Both the position numbers and the translations under genes were made by a program. Under the pieces are notes generated by a model. That model was not told the DNA's origin. It was given only the letters and a program-made list of their open reading frames with translations, and made no database searches. Shown here piece by piece: positions 1 through 8,846 of a DNA stretch of 64,000 nt. Numbering within the stretch: the first letter of the stretch is position 1; every line of letters begins with the position of its first letter. Source of the stretch: Bog-473 sp963779735 (GTDB lineage: Bacteria > Actinomycetota > Acidimicrobiia > Acidimicrobiales > RAAP-2); assembly GCA_963779735.1 (NCBI GenBank), contig CAVZZJ010000004.1, positions 124,001-188,000 of the forward strand, given 5' to 3'.

Positions 1-582
1 GATGTCCGTGGACAGGCCGTAGTTCCACCGAGTTCCAGGGTCGAATTTCAACGGGTGCTCCGCCAGGAGGGCCGTGATCCCTTCGAGTGTCAGCCCCTCG
101 CTCCGGGCGGCGCGGGCCTCGGCGAATGCGTCATCGATCGGATCGCCCGGAAGGATGCCACCGGGAAGTCCCGTCATGTGCGTGAGGAGATCACGGACGG
201 TCATCGGACGTGGTGGTCTGACGTTGGTGGTGGAGCCGTTCGTTTCCGCCTCTGCGACGCGCAGCTTGCGCCATTCGGGGATATAACGGTGCACCGGATC
301 GGTGAGCTGGAACATCCCCCGCTCGTAGAGCTGCATGAGGGCCACCGAGGCGATGGGCTTGGTCATGGAGTAGATGCGGAAGACGGCGTCGTCGGCCATC
401 GGGCGCCCTCTCTCGCGATCCATCAGTCCGAGCGAGCGGTAGTAGGCCATGCGGCCCTTGCGCGCCACGGTGATCTGGCACCCGGCGATCTTCCCCGGTG
501 CCAGGTACCGACGTTCGAAATGCTCTGTGATGCGTTCCAGACGCGCCCCGCTCATCCCTGCCGCATCGGGCTCGACCTCCAC
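1..582 (-). CDS. Serine hydrolase, beta-lactamase class C / EstB family (partial, runs off left edge)
   Basis: The reverse strand encodes the N-terminal half of a penicillin-binding-protein-like esterase. After a family-typical opening (SGARLERITEHFERRYL) comes the SxxK motif in IYSMTKPIAS, whose Ser is the acylated nucleophile, and then RDLLTHMTGL and WNYGLSTD, which aligns with the family's Tyr motif. The C-terminal part lies outside the window. I prefer the GTG at 582, about 12 bases after GGAGGAGG; an ATG at 555 is the alternative. It is the last visible gene of the minus-strand run headed by a Baeyer-Villiger monooxygenase, which suggests a role in cleaving esters made by that pathway. 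That role is inferred from context; the exact substrate cannot be read from the sequence. Confidence 0.8.
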   Translation of the reverse strand, partial: MEVEPDAAGMSGARLERITEHFERRYLAPGKIAGCQITVARKGRMAYYRSLGLMDRERGRPMADDAVFRIYSMTKPIASVALMQLYERGMFQLTDPVHRYIPEWRKLRVAEAETNGSTTNVRPPRPMTVRDLLTHMTGLPGGILPGDPIDDAFAEARAARSEGLTLEGITALLAEHPLKFDPGTRWNYGLSTDI

Positions 583-669
583 GCGCGTCTCGTTCCTCCT
601 CCGAGTCCGACAGCAGCCTCCCCGAGGTGGGGAACGGCCTACCCGAGAATAATCCCAGTGGGGTTGGGC

Positions 670-1464
670 TCAGTCGACCCCCTGCTGCGACCGCAGGTAG
701 GCGGCGGTGCCGCGCAGGAACGCAGGGACGTCCTGGGCCTTGTTCGCGCAGATCTCGGCGAAGTATTCGGGCACGAACACCTGCAACGCGCCGGAGGCCA
801 GGCCGCTCAGGATGGCGTCGACGGCAACCGACACGGGTTCGGCCGGCACCGGCAGGTTGGGGACATCGTTGTCCGGCAGGGTGAAGAGGTCGGTGTCGAC
901 CACGCCGGGGTAGACGACCATGATCTTGACGCCGGTCCCCCACAGATCGACCGCCATCGCCTCGGAGAAGGCCGTCAAGGCCGCCTTGGAGGCGTCGTAG
1001 GCGGCCTCCCCGGGCGCGCTGAGGAGGGCGGCAATGGAAGAGACGTTGACGATCGTGCCAGAGCCGCGCTCCAGCATCTGGGGCAGGAGTGCCATGGTGA
1101 GCCGCATGGGGGAGAGGAAGTTGATGTGCATGACCCGTGTGATGGTGTCGATGTTCAGCGCGGTGACGTGACGACGTTTGGGGATCCCGGCGTTGTTCAC
1201 GAGGAGGTCGATCCCCCCGAATGCGTCGAGCACGTCTACGCTCAATTGGTCGACGGCGTCCCGGTCGGCCAGATCGACCACCCACATGCGGCTGTCGGGT
1301 GAGTGCTCCATGCAGCGTCCGACGACATCGGCCAGCCTGTCGCCGCGCCGGGCACAGATGCCGACGACGGCGCCCTCGGCTGCCAGGGCGACGGCGAGGC
1401 CTGCACCGATGCCCGACGAGGCGCCCGTGACCAGGGCTCGACAGCCCTTCAGCTCCACCTCCAT
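670..1464 (-). CDS. Short-chain dehydrogenase/reductase (SDR)
   Basis: This is a 264-residue classical SDR, a cytosolic NAD(P)-dependent alcohol/ketone oxidoreductase. It shows the cofactor-binding glycine motif VTGASSGIG near residue 14, NNAG near residue 89, the catalytic Ser in VNVSSIAAL and the catalytic pair in YDASKAAL (YxxxK). ATG at 1464 follows GGTGGAGAG. It lies 52 bp after the upstream esterase gene on the same strand and probably belongs to the same operon. Oxidation of a secondary alcohol to the ketone substrate of the neighbouring monooxygenase is the natural reading, inferred from context only. Confidence 0.88.
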   Translation of the reverse strand: MEVELKGCRALVTGASSGIGAGLAVALAAEGAVVGICARRGDRLADVVGRCMEHSPDSRMWVVDLADRDAVDQLSVDVLDAFGGIDLLVNNAGIPKRRHVTALNIDTITRVMHINFLSPMRLTMALLPQMLERGSGTIVNVSSIAALLSAPGEAAYDASKAALTAFSEAMAVDLWGTGVKIMVVYPGVVDTDLFTLPDNDVPNLPVPAEPVSVAVDAILSGLASGALQVFVPEYFAEICANKAQDVPAFLRGTAAYLRSQQGVD

Positions 1465-1516
1465 CTCTCCACCCCCGAATTTCCTCTCGCAGTTCTCGAT
1501 CCTCGACTGTCCGATC

Positions 1517-2461
1517 CTACGTTCGAGTGGCCGGGGCCGAGGTGACCTGAGCGACGGCGTCGGCCACGAAGTCGAGGCCGGCCTGGCTCCCGGGCAGGAT
1601 GTTGATCATCGTGAAGAAGCCGTGCATCTGCCCGGTGAAGCGGCGGTGCTGCACCCGTACACCCGCCTTCATGAGTCGAGTCGCGTAGAGCTCCCCCTCG
1701 TCGCGCAGGACGTCGTGCTCGGCCGTCAGGATGACCGCCGGGGGCAGGTTGGTCAGATCGGGCTGGCGCAGAGGGGAGGCATCGGGGTGGGCCCGTGCCG
1801 TTTCGACGGGCGCGTAGTGAGCCCAGAACCAGATCATCGAGTCCCGCGAGAGCAGCAGCTGGTTGTCCGGGTCCGTGTACGAGGTGGTGTCGCAGTCGCA
1901 GTCGGTGATCGGATAGACCAGGACCTGGAGCGCGATGGCCGGGCCACCGGCTGCCCTGGCTCGCTGGCTGACCACCGCGCTCAAGTTGGCGCCGGCGCTG
2001 TCGCCGGCCACGATCACCGGTACACGGGCGCCGGCCAGCTCCTCGAGATGCGAGTCGGCCCATCGCAGCGCCGCCCAGGCATCCTCGACGGCCGTGGGAA
2101 AGCGGTACTCGGGGGCCAACCGGTAGTCGACCAGGAGGACGGCGCACCCGGTGCGTGCGGCCAGCGTACGCCCCAGCGTCTCGAAGTTCGCGATGGCACC
2201 GATCACCCACCCGCCGCCGTGGTAGTAGACGATCAGTCCGGCGGGCCGATCGTTGGGCACCAAGAGGCGTACGCGGACGTGCCCGCCGGGGACCGGGACC
2301 CGGCTGGTCCGTACGGCACCCATCTCCGGTGCGGGGCCGTACCGTTGGCTGAACCGGCCCGAGAGAGCACGGGCCTCCTCCACCGTCATCTCCCGGATCG
2401 GCTTCGAGCCGGCCTGGGTCAGATCGGCCAGGAGCCGAGTCGTCGCCTCGTCGAGGGTCAT
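1517..2461 (-). CDS. Alpha/beta hydrolase, hormone-sensitive-lipase (HSL) family esterase
   Basis: The 314-residue protein has the HSL oxyanion motif YYHGGGWVIG near residue 80, the nucleophile elbow VAGDSAGANLS near residue 150, a catalytic Asp in AEHDVLRDEG and the His in GQMHGFFTM. This family hydrolyses short-chain esters and lactones in the cytosol. The start is set at ATG 2461 (MTLDEATTRLL), because the same frame remains open upstream but only antisense-like, low-complexity sequence is found there. It begins 4 bp after the monooxygenase stop codon (2468-2466), so the two are almost certainly co-transcribed. An esterase behind a Baeyer-Villiger enzyme is a classic pairing. Confidence 0.88.
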   Translation of the reverse strand: MTLDEATTRLLADLTQAGSKPIREMTVEEARALSGRFSQRYGPAPEMGAVRTSRVPVPGGHVRVRLLVPNDRPAGLIVYYHGGGWVIGAIANFETLGRTLAARTGCAVLLVDYRLAPEYRFPTAVEDAWAALRWADSHLEELAGARVPVIVAGDSAGANLSAVVSQRARAAGGPAIALQVLVYPITDCDCDTTSYTDPDNQLLLSRDSMIWFWAHYAPVETARAHPDASPLRQPDLTNLPPAVILTAEHDVLRDEGELYATRLMKAGVRVQHRRFTGQMHGFFTMINILPGSQAGLDFVADAVAQVTSAPATRT

Positions 2462-2465
2462 CCGG

Positions 2466-4114
2466 TCATGAAGGGGACGAAACCAGCTGACCCGACGACA
2501 ACGCGAAGCCGTCGTAGTCCCCGGCGGCCACCTCGTCGCATTTTTCCCCGTAGACCCCGAGGCCACCCACGTAGGGGAGGAACACCCGCGCTTTGCCGGG
2601 AATGTTGGCCCCCATGTACCAGGAGGCGGCTTTGGGGTACAGGGTCCGGGAAGCGACCTCCTGGACGTGATCGGTCCAGGTCGCCGCCGCCTCCTCGGTG
2701 GCCTCAATGGTGTCGATCCGACCGCGGGCCAAGCGCTCGATGCATCGCGCGATCCATTCGACGTGCTGCTCTATCGCGGTCGGCATGTTGGCCAAGACGG
2801 AAGGGCTGCCGGGGCCGGTGATGGTGAACAGATTGGGGAAGCCGGGAATGGCCAAGCCCAGATAGGTCCTCGGCCCTTCGGCCCAGGCCTCGGCGAGCGA
2901 CCTCCCGTCACGGCCACGAACGTCCATGGCCAGGAGCGGTCCGGTGAGGGCGTCGAAGCCGGTGGCGTACACGATCATGTCCAGTGTGTGCTCGGACTCT
3001 GTGGTGCGGATCCCTTCGGGCGTGACCTCCACGATCGGGGTGCGCTGCAGGTCAACGAGCGTCACGTTGGGCCGGTTGAACGTCTCGTAGTAGTTGGTGT
3101 CGAGGGGCAGGCGCTTCGTGGCAAACGGGAACGCCCTGGGCTTGAGGGCGTCGGCCACCCGAGGGTCTCTGACGATCTCGTCGATCTTCGAGTGGACGAA
3201 CTCGACCGCGGTCGCGTTGGCCTCCTCGTCGAGAAGGAGATCACTGAACGTGGCCACGGAGAACATGAACCCACCCTGCTCCCAGCCGGCCTCGAACGCG
3301 GCCCTCCGCTCCTCGGGCGTCACCTCGAGGGCCGACCGGTCGATGCCCACGTACGGGATCCCCCGCGCGAGAGTCGGCCTCGCCGACGCCACTCTCGGTA
3401 GTTGTCCTTCCACAGCTGCACGAAGGCCGGATGGAGGGGGCCGTTGGCGGCGGGGATCGTGAACTGCGCCGTCCGCTGAAACACCGTCAGGTGGGCCGCG
3501 TGCTCGGCGATCACGGGAATCGCCTGAATTCCCGAGGCGCCGGTGCCGATGACCCCGACCCGTTGGCCCTCGAAGCGGACCGGCTCGTGCGGCCACTGGC
3601 CGGTATGGTACGTGGCCCCGATGAAGGAGTCGGCCCCGGGGAGCTCGGGGACGTTGGCTGCGGAGAGGCAGCCGACCGCCGTGATCACCCACCGGGCCCT
3701 CACCGCGGGCCCGTCGCCGGTGGACACCGTCCATCGGCCAGAACCGGCGTCGAACTGCAGTGAGGCCACGCGGGTGTCGAACTCGAAATCCCTTTTCAGG
3801 TCGAGGCGGTCGGCGACGTGCTCGAGGTAGCGGAGGATCTCCGGTTGGCCGGGGTACCGTTCGTCGAGCGGCCATTCCTGCTCGAGGTCGGGTAGGAACG
3901 AGTAGGAGTAGTACATGCTCTCGGAGTCGCATCGGGCGCCCGGATACCGGTTCCAATACCAGGTCCCGCCGACTCCGGAGCCGGCCTCCAACCCGCGCAC
4001 GGAGAAGCCCGCCTCGCGCAACCGGTGGAGCATGTAGAGGCCGGCGAACCCCGCCCCGATGACGACCGCGTCGTAGTCCCGGGGGCGGACCTCCCCGTCG
4101 TGGTGTGGTCCCAT
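2466..4114 (-). CDS. Flavin-containing Baeyer-Villiger monooxygenase (single-base frameshift)
   Basis: FAD/NADPH monooxygenase that would convert a ketone to an ester or lactone. Visible motifs are the FAD Rossmann motif VVIGAGFAGLY near residue 18, the BVMO fingerprint FIGATYHTGQWP, the NADPH motif VGVIGTGASGI, and MIVYATGFD near the C-terminus. ATG 4114 gives MGPHHDGEV. The reading frame breaks at a run of five C on the plus strand (3360-3364): the N-terminal half continues into nonsense while the C-terminal half (GIPYVGIDRSALEV) is in another frame. One added base in the run gives LSRGGIPYVG and an uninterrupted 549-residue protein, the normal family length. It heads the minus-strand operon with an esterase 4 bp downstream. 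Confidence 0.82.
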
Positions 4115-4185
4115 TGCTCGCCATGTTATGACGGCGACCTCGACGAGACACCATGTGATCGCCCCCGGTCGGAAAAACCAGGCGA

Positions 4186-4234
4186 TTGATACTTTGTTGA
4201 CGCCGCCACCCCCAGCGTTGACGTCCGGTTGATA
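4186..4234 (+). promoter_or_regulatory. Candidate KdpE-binding site: two pairs of TTGAYR direct repeats
   Basis: Four same-strand hexamers are present: TTGATA at 4186, TTGACG at 4197, TTGACG at 4218 and TTGATA at 4229. The start-to-start spacings are 11, 21 and 11 bp, so all lie on one face of the helix. Direct repeats one turn apart are the usual target form of OmpR/PhoB-type regulators, and the array ends 22 bp before the kdp leader gene. No convincing -35/-10 pair with normal spacing was found inside it. KdpE binding is inference. Confidence 0.45.
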
Positions 4235-4256
4235 TCCGGAGAGCCACGATGGGCTC

Positions 4257-4340
4257 GTGGCAGACTTCCTCGCAGTTCTCGGCTTTCTGGGCTTTGTCGC
4301 AGTGATGCTCGGGCTGATCTGGGCGCTGGACCGGGTATGA
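4257..4340 (+). CDS. 27-residue membrane peptide leading the kdp operon
   Basis: A GTG start at 4257 opens a frame that reads MADFLAVLGFLGFVAV then MLGLIWALDRV, a single hydrophobic helix ending in a short charged tail. The stop TGA (4338-4340) overlaps the kdpF ATG (4337-4339) in an ATGA junction, so the two are translationally coupled. A GGAGAG element sits about 13 bases upstream of the GTG, a rather long spacing. From memory, short one-helix peptides of this type occur before kdpF in other actinobacterial kdp operons; no function is established. A KdpFABC accessory or assembly role is inferred from position. Confidence 0.6.
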   Translation: MADFLAVLGFLGFVAVMLGLIWALDRV

Positions 4341-4426
4341 CCTGGACCCAGGGGATCCTTCTCGCGGTGTCGATAGTGATGTTCCTCTACCTGGGCGTCG
4401 CCATGTTCAAGCCCGAGAAGTTCTGA
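4337..4426 (+). CDS. kdpF: KdpF, small subunit of the K+-transporting ATPase
   Basis: The 29-residue peptide MTWTQGILLAVSIV...MFKPEKF is one transmembrane helix ending in the KdpF signature (Y-x-x-x-A-x-x-x-P-E-K-F). KdpF stabilises the KdpABC complex in the inner membrane. It sits directly before kdpA, with its stop at 4424-4426 and the kdpA GTG at 4428. Its ATG overlaps the stop of the upstream 27-residue peptide. Confidence 0.85.
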   Translation: MTWTQGILLAVSIVMFLYLGVAMFKPEKF

Positions 4427-4427
4427 C

Positions 4428-6116
4428 GTGGGCTTCACCTGGACCATCATCACCCTGGTCGTCGCCCTGGGCCTGACCTGGCGCTACCTCGGCTCCTACA
4501 TGGCCGCCGTCTTCGACGGGCGGGTGCACTTCCTCGGCTGGGCCGAGCGGCCCGTCTACCGGCTCCTCGGGACCGGCCCCGAGAGGGAGCAGAACTGGAA
4601 GCGCTACGCCGCTTCGATGGTCATCTTCTCGGCCGTCGTCATGGCCGTGACCTACCTGATCATACGGATTCAGGGGTCGCTCCCCCTCAACCCCCAGCAT
4701 CTCGACGCCGTGCCCCAGGCGCTGAGCTTCAACACCGCTGCGTCGTTCATGACCAACACCAACTGGCAGAACTACGGCGGCGAGACGACCATGTCGTACT
4801 TCTCCCAGATCGGCGCGCTGACGATGGAGCAGTTCGTCAGCCCGGTCATCGGCATCGCCGTGGCCATCGGCCTGGTCCGGGGCTTCTCCCGCCGCAACTC
4901 CCCGACCATCGGGAACTTCTGGGTCGACATGACCCGTGGCCTCCTCTACATCGTGTTCCCGATTGCGTTCGTCGCGGGGATCATCTTCGTCGGGCAGGGC
5001 GCCGTGCAGACCCTGGCCGGGACGGTCACCGTCCACGACTACCTCAACGGGGTCACCCAGACCATCGCCCGGGGACCCATCGGGTTCATGGAGGCCATCA
5101 AGCAGCTCGGGAACAACGGCGGCGGGTTCCTCAACTCCAACTCGGCCACGACCTTCGAGAACCCGACCGGGCTCACCAACTGGCTGTCGATCTACCTGCT
5201 GTTGGCCATCCCGTTCGCCCTGACCTACACCTTCGGCAAGATGGTGGGCAGCATCCGTCACGGTGCCGCCCTGCTGGCGGCCATGGTGATCATCTTCGGG
5301 GTCTGGGTGGGCGGCGCCAGCTACTACGAGCACCAGAGCAATCCGGCGGTAGCCGCGGCGGGGGTGCACTCGACGGTGGGGAACACCGTGGGTCACGAAG
5401 TGCGCTTCGGCGACACGTCTACCGCCCTGTTCGGGGTGGCATCGACCAACACGTCCACCGGGTCGGCCGATGCCAACTACGACTCGTTCACCCCGATGGG
5501 CGGCTTCTTCCTCATCAGCGGGATGATGCTGGGCGAGGTGACGCCGGGCGGCTCGGGGAGCGGCCTCTACACCATCCTTATCTACGCCATCATCGCCGTG
5601 TTCATCGGTGGCCTGATGATCGGGCGAACGCCGGAGTACCTGGGGAAGAAGATCCAGGCCAAGGAGGTCAAACTGGCCGGCCTCGGGGCCCTGGTCATGC
5701 CGCTCATCGTGCTCATCTTCACGGCCATCGCCGTGTCGATCCACGCCGGCCGCGCCGCCCCCCTCAACGCCATCCCGCACGGGTTCACCGAGATCCTCTA
5801 CGCGCTCACCTCGCAGGGCAACAACAACGGCTCGGCCTTCGCGGGGCTCGGCAGCAACACGACCTTCTACAACGTGATCGGCGGCATCGACATGCTGATC
5901 GGACGGGTCGGCATCATGATCCCTGCCCTGGCCCTGGGCGGCGTGCTGGCCGCCAAGCCCCAGGTCCCCGCTGGGCTCGGCACCTTCCGCACCGACAACT
6001 CCATGTTCGTGGGGCTCACCATCGGCGTGATCGTGATAATCGGTGGACTGACGTTCTTCCCTGCCCTCGCCCTCGGCCCGATCGTCGAGCAGCTCAGCCA
6101 CGGAAAGTTCTTCTAA
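4428..6116 (+). CDS. kdpA: KdpA, potassium-binding channel subunit of KdpFABC
   Basis: The 562-residue polytopic membrane protein has the KdpA family length. It carries the selectivity-loop sequences of the superfamily of K+ transporters, seen as FNTAASFMTNTNWQNY, the asparagine/glycine-rich NNGGGFLNSNS and TSQGNNNGSAFAG. KdpA selects K+ and passes it to KdpB. The GTG start at 4428 is the only sensible one right after kdpF. Its stop TAA (6114-6116) shares the A with the kdpB ATG. Induction under K+ limitation through the nearby KdpE system is expected from the family. Confidence 0.97.
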   Translation: MGFTWTIITLVVALGLTWRYLGSYMAAVFDGRVHFLGWAERPVYRLLGTGPEREQNWKRYAASMVIFSAVVMAVTYLIIRIQGSLPLNPQHLDAVPQALSFNTAASFMTNTNWQNYGGETTMSYFSQIGALTMEQFVSPVIGIAVAIGLVRGFSRRNSPTIGNFWVDMTRGLLYIVFPIAFVAGIIFVGQGAVQTLAGTVTVHDYLNGVTQTIARGPIGFMEAIKQLGNNGGGFLNSNSATTFENPTGLTNWLSIYLLLAIPFALTYTFGKMVGSIRHGAALLAAMVIIFGVWVGGASYYEHQSNPAVAAAGVHSTVGNTVGHEVRFGDTSTALFGVASTNTSTGSADANYDSFTPMGGFFLISGMMLGEVTPGGSGSGLYTILIYAIIAVFIGGLMIGRTPEYLGKKIQAKEVKLAGLGALVMPLIVLIFTAIAVSIHAGRAAPLNAIPHGFTEILYALTSQGNNNGSAFAGLGSNTTFYNVIGGIDMLIGRVGIMIPALALGGVLAAKPQVPAGLGTFRTDNSMFVGLTIGVIVIIGGLTFFPALALGPIVEQLSHGKFF

Positions 6117-8185
6117 TGACCATGACCACCACCCAGGCGGCCCAGCCGGAACCGGAGAGTGCGCCACACGGTGTGGCCGAGGCGCGGGGCCTGTTCGACG
6201 GTCCCATCATGCGCCAAGCGCTGGTCGACTCGTTCACCAAGTTGAACCCGGCGGTGCAGATCCGCAACCCCGTCATGTTCGTGGTGCTGGTCGGCTCCGT
6301 CATCACCTTCATTGAGGCGATCGCCCATCCCAGCACCTTCACCTGGTCCATCACCATCTGGCTCTTCCTGACGGTCATCTTCGCCAACTTCGCCGAAGCC
6401 ATGGCCGAAGGGCGCGGCAAGGCGCAGGCCGACACGCTCCGCAAGATGCGGTCGGAGACCGAGGCGCGGCGGCTCAGGGCCGATGGGACCGAGGAGCTGG
6501 TGCCGGCCGCCGAGCTGAACAAGGGCGACACGGTCGTCTGCGAGGCCAACGACCTCATCCCCTCCGACGGGGAGATCGTGGAGGGGATCGCCTCGGTCGA
6601 CGAATCGGCCATCACCGGCGAGTCGGCCCCGGTCATCCGCGAGTCGGGCGGCGACCGCTCGGCCGTCACCGGTGGGACGAAGGTCCTCTCCGACCGGATC
6701 GTGGTGCGCATCACCGCCGAGCGCGGCCACACCTTCTTGGATCGCATGATCACCTTGGTGGAGGGCGCCAACCGGCAGAAGACACCCAACGAGATCGCGC
6801 TGACCATCCTCCTCGCCGTCCTGACCATCATCTTCATTCCGGTCGTCGTCTCGCTCGAGGCGTTCGGGATCTACTCCGGCGCCGCGGTCTCCGTGGTGAT
6901 CCTGGTGGCCCTGTTGGTCTGTCTGATCCCCACCACCATCGGCGCGCTGCTCTCCGCCATCGGGATCGCCGGCATGGACCGGCTCGTCCAGAAGAACGTC
7001 CTGGCCATGAGCGGACGGGCCGTGGAGGCGGCCGGGGACGTGCAGACACTGCTTTTGGACAAGACCGGCACGATCACCATGGGCAACCGGATGGCGTCAG
7101 ACTTCTTCCCCGTCGGTGAGCACACCGAGCGCGACCTGGCCGACGCGGCCCAGCTGGCCTCGTTGGCCGACGAGACACCCGAGGGCCGCTCCATCGTGGT
7201 CCTGGCCAAGCAGCGCTTCGACATCCGCGAGCGTCACCTCGAATCCGGGCATGTCTTCGTGCCCTTCTCCGCCACGACGCGGATGTCGGGACTGGACTTC
7301 GACGAGCGTCAGATCCGCAAGGGAGCGTCGGAATCGGTGAAGGCGTGGGTCGGCGAGCAGGGAGGGACGGTGCCCGCTGATCTCGATCCGATCGTGGATC
7401 ACGTCTCGCGCGCCGGATCCACGCCCCTGGTCGTGGCGGACGGTCCGGTGATCCTCGGGGTCATTGAGCTCAAGGACGTGGTGAAGCAGGGCATCAACGA
7501 GAAGTTCGCCGAGATGCGCTCCATGGGGATCCGTACGGTGATGATCACCGGTGACAACCCGCTCACCGCGGCGGCCATAGCCGAGGAGGCGGGTGTCGAC
7601 GACTTCCTGGCCGAGGCCACGCCCGAGGCCAAGCTGGCCCTCATCCGCCAAGAGCAGGAGGGCGGCAAGCTGGTCGCCATGACGGGCGACGGGACCAACG
7701 ACGCCCCGGCGCTCGCCCAGGCCGATGTCGGTGTCGCCATGAACACCGGGACCACGGCGGCCAAGGAGGCCGGCAACATGGTCGACCTCGACTCCAACCC
7801 GACCAAGTTGATCGACGTGGTGGAGATCGGCAAGCAGCTGCTCATCACCCGTGGCTCGCTGACCACCTTCTCCATCGCCAACGACGTGGCCAAGTACTTC
7901 GCCATCATCCCGGCGCTGTTCCTCGCCACCTACCCGCAGCTGGAGCCTCTCAACGTCATGAAGCTGCACAGCCCCCAGAGTGCGGTGCTGTCGGCCGTCA
8001 TCTTCAACGCGCTGGTGATCGTTGCCCTGATCCCGCTCGCCCTCCGGGGCGTGAAGTTCCGGGCCGCCGGCTCCGCGGCCATCCTGCGGCGGAACGTGTG
8101 GATTTACGGAGTGGGCGGGATCATCGTGCCGTTCATCTTCATAAAGCTCATCGACCTCATCCTCGTCGCGCTGCACGCCTACTGA
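6116..8185 (+). CDS. kdpB: KdpB, P-type ATPase catalytic subunit
   Basis: The 689-residue P-type ATPase energises K+ uptake. It contains the actuator-domain motif ITGESAPV near residue 165, the phosphorylation motif DKTGTIT near residue 315 (Asp forms the aspartyl phosphate), the nucleotide-binding region FVPFSATTRMSG and the hinge motif MTGDGTNDAPALAQADVG near residue 525. The transmembrane segments around residues 40-90, 220-280 and 575-685 fit KdpB topology. Translation is coupled to kdpA through the TAATG overlap. Confidence 0.98.
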   Translation: MTMTTTQAAQPEPESAPHGVAEARGLFDGPIMRQALVDSFTKLNPAVQIRNPVMFVVLVGSVITFIEAIAHPSTFTWSITIWLFLTVIFANFAEAMAEGRGKAQADTLRKMRSETEARRLRADGTEELVPAAELNKGDTVVCEANDLIPSDGEIVEGIASVDESAITGESAPVIRESGGDRSAVTGGTKVLSDRIVVRITAERGHTFLDRMITLVEGANRQKTPNEIALTILLAVLTIIFIPVVVSLEAFGIYSGAAVSVVILVALLVCLIPTTIGALLSAIGIAGMDRLVQKNVLAMSGRAVEAAGDVQTLLLDKTGTITMGNRMASDFFPVGEHTERDLADAAQLASLADETPEGRSIVVLAKQRFDIRERHLESGHVFVPFSATTRMSGLDFDERQIRKGASESVKAWVGEQGGTVPADLDPIVDHVSRAGSTPLVVADGPVILGVIELKDVVKQGINEKFAEMRSMGIRTVMITGDNPLTAAAIAEEAGVDDFLAEATPEAKLALIRQEQEGGKLVAMTGDGTNDAPALAQADVGVAMNTGTTAAKEAGNMVDLDSNPTKLIDVVEIGKQLLITRGSLTTFSIANDVAKYFAIIPALFLATYPQLEPLNVMKLHSPQSAVLSAVIFNALVIVALIPLALRGVKFRAAGSAAILRRNVWIYGVGGIIVPFIFIKLIDLILVALHAY

Positions 8186-8198
8186 TGGAGTCCTGCTG

Positions 8199-8846
8199 AT
8201 GCTCGTGCACATCCGCCGTGCGGTCACCCTCGCCGTGGTGGCGCTCGTCCTCACCTTCGCCTTCGCCTTCGTCGGGACCGGCGTCGCCCAGGTGCTCTTC
8301 AAGCACCAGGCCGACGGGTCGATCACGGCCAACGGTTCGACCCTGATCGGGCAGAACTGGTCCCAGGCGAAGTGCCCGGGCCATCCCTTGGGCAGCTGCG
8401 TGTTCCAGGGCCGCCCCGACGCGCTCGGCCCCTATGCCGGCTCGCTGAAGCCGGTCGCCGGCGGAGGGGACAACCCGCTGGCGGCCAACAACATCCCGGG
8501 CAAGCCCGGCGTCCTCAACCCCGGCGAGTCCGGAGGGAGTAACCTCGGGCCGCGCTCCAAGACCCTGTTGGAGAACACGCAGACACTGGTGGCCTACTGG
8601 AAGGCGCGCGGCGTCAAGCCGACACCCGACCTGGTGACGAACTCGGGCAGCGGGTACGACCCCGACATCAGCCAGCAGGACGCCCTGGTGCAGATCCCCA
8701 TGGTGTCGAAGGCCACCGGGCTCTCCGCCGGGGTGCTCAGGCACCTGGTCATCAGCCAGACGCAGGGCGCAGAGCTCGGCTTCCTGGGCACCTCGTACAT
8801 AGACGTACTCCGGCTCAACGAAGCACTGGCCAAGCTGGAAGGGTGA
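8199..8846 (+). CDS. kdpC: KdpC, chaperone-like subunit of KdpFABC
   Basis: The 215-residue protein has one N-terminal membrane helix (about residues 8-32) and a periplasmic domain containing the family motifs GSTLIGQNW, FQGRP and VTNSGSGYDPDIS. KdpC raises the nucleotide affinity of KdpB. It starts 13 bp after kdpB, behind GGAG. The stop TGA overlaps the GTG of the following OB-fold gene (GTGA, 8843-8846). Confidence 0.95.
   Translation: MLVHIRRAVTLAVVALVLTFAFAFVGTGVAQVLFKHQADGSITANGSTLIGQNWSQAKCPGHPLGSCVFQGRPDALGPYAGSLKPVAGGGDNPLAANNIPGKPGVLNPGESGGSNLGPRSKTLLENTQTLVAYWKARGVKPTPDLVTNSGSGYDPDISQQDALVQIPMVSKATGLSAGVLRHLVISQTQGAELGFLGTSYIDVLRLNEALAKLEG

Noticed and set aside
3360..3364. Programmed ribosomal frameshifting in the BVMO (and the other three broken genes)
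   Set aside because: No slippery heptamer with a downstream structure is evident, the shifts have both signs, and none of these families is known to use recoding.
4407..6167. Long open frame antisense to kdpA, and similar long antisense frames opposite kdpB, dnaE2, the phosphatase fusion and ileS
   Set aside because: High GC at third codon positions leaves complementary frames open; their translations are rich in Arg, Gly, His and Asp, with no motifs.
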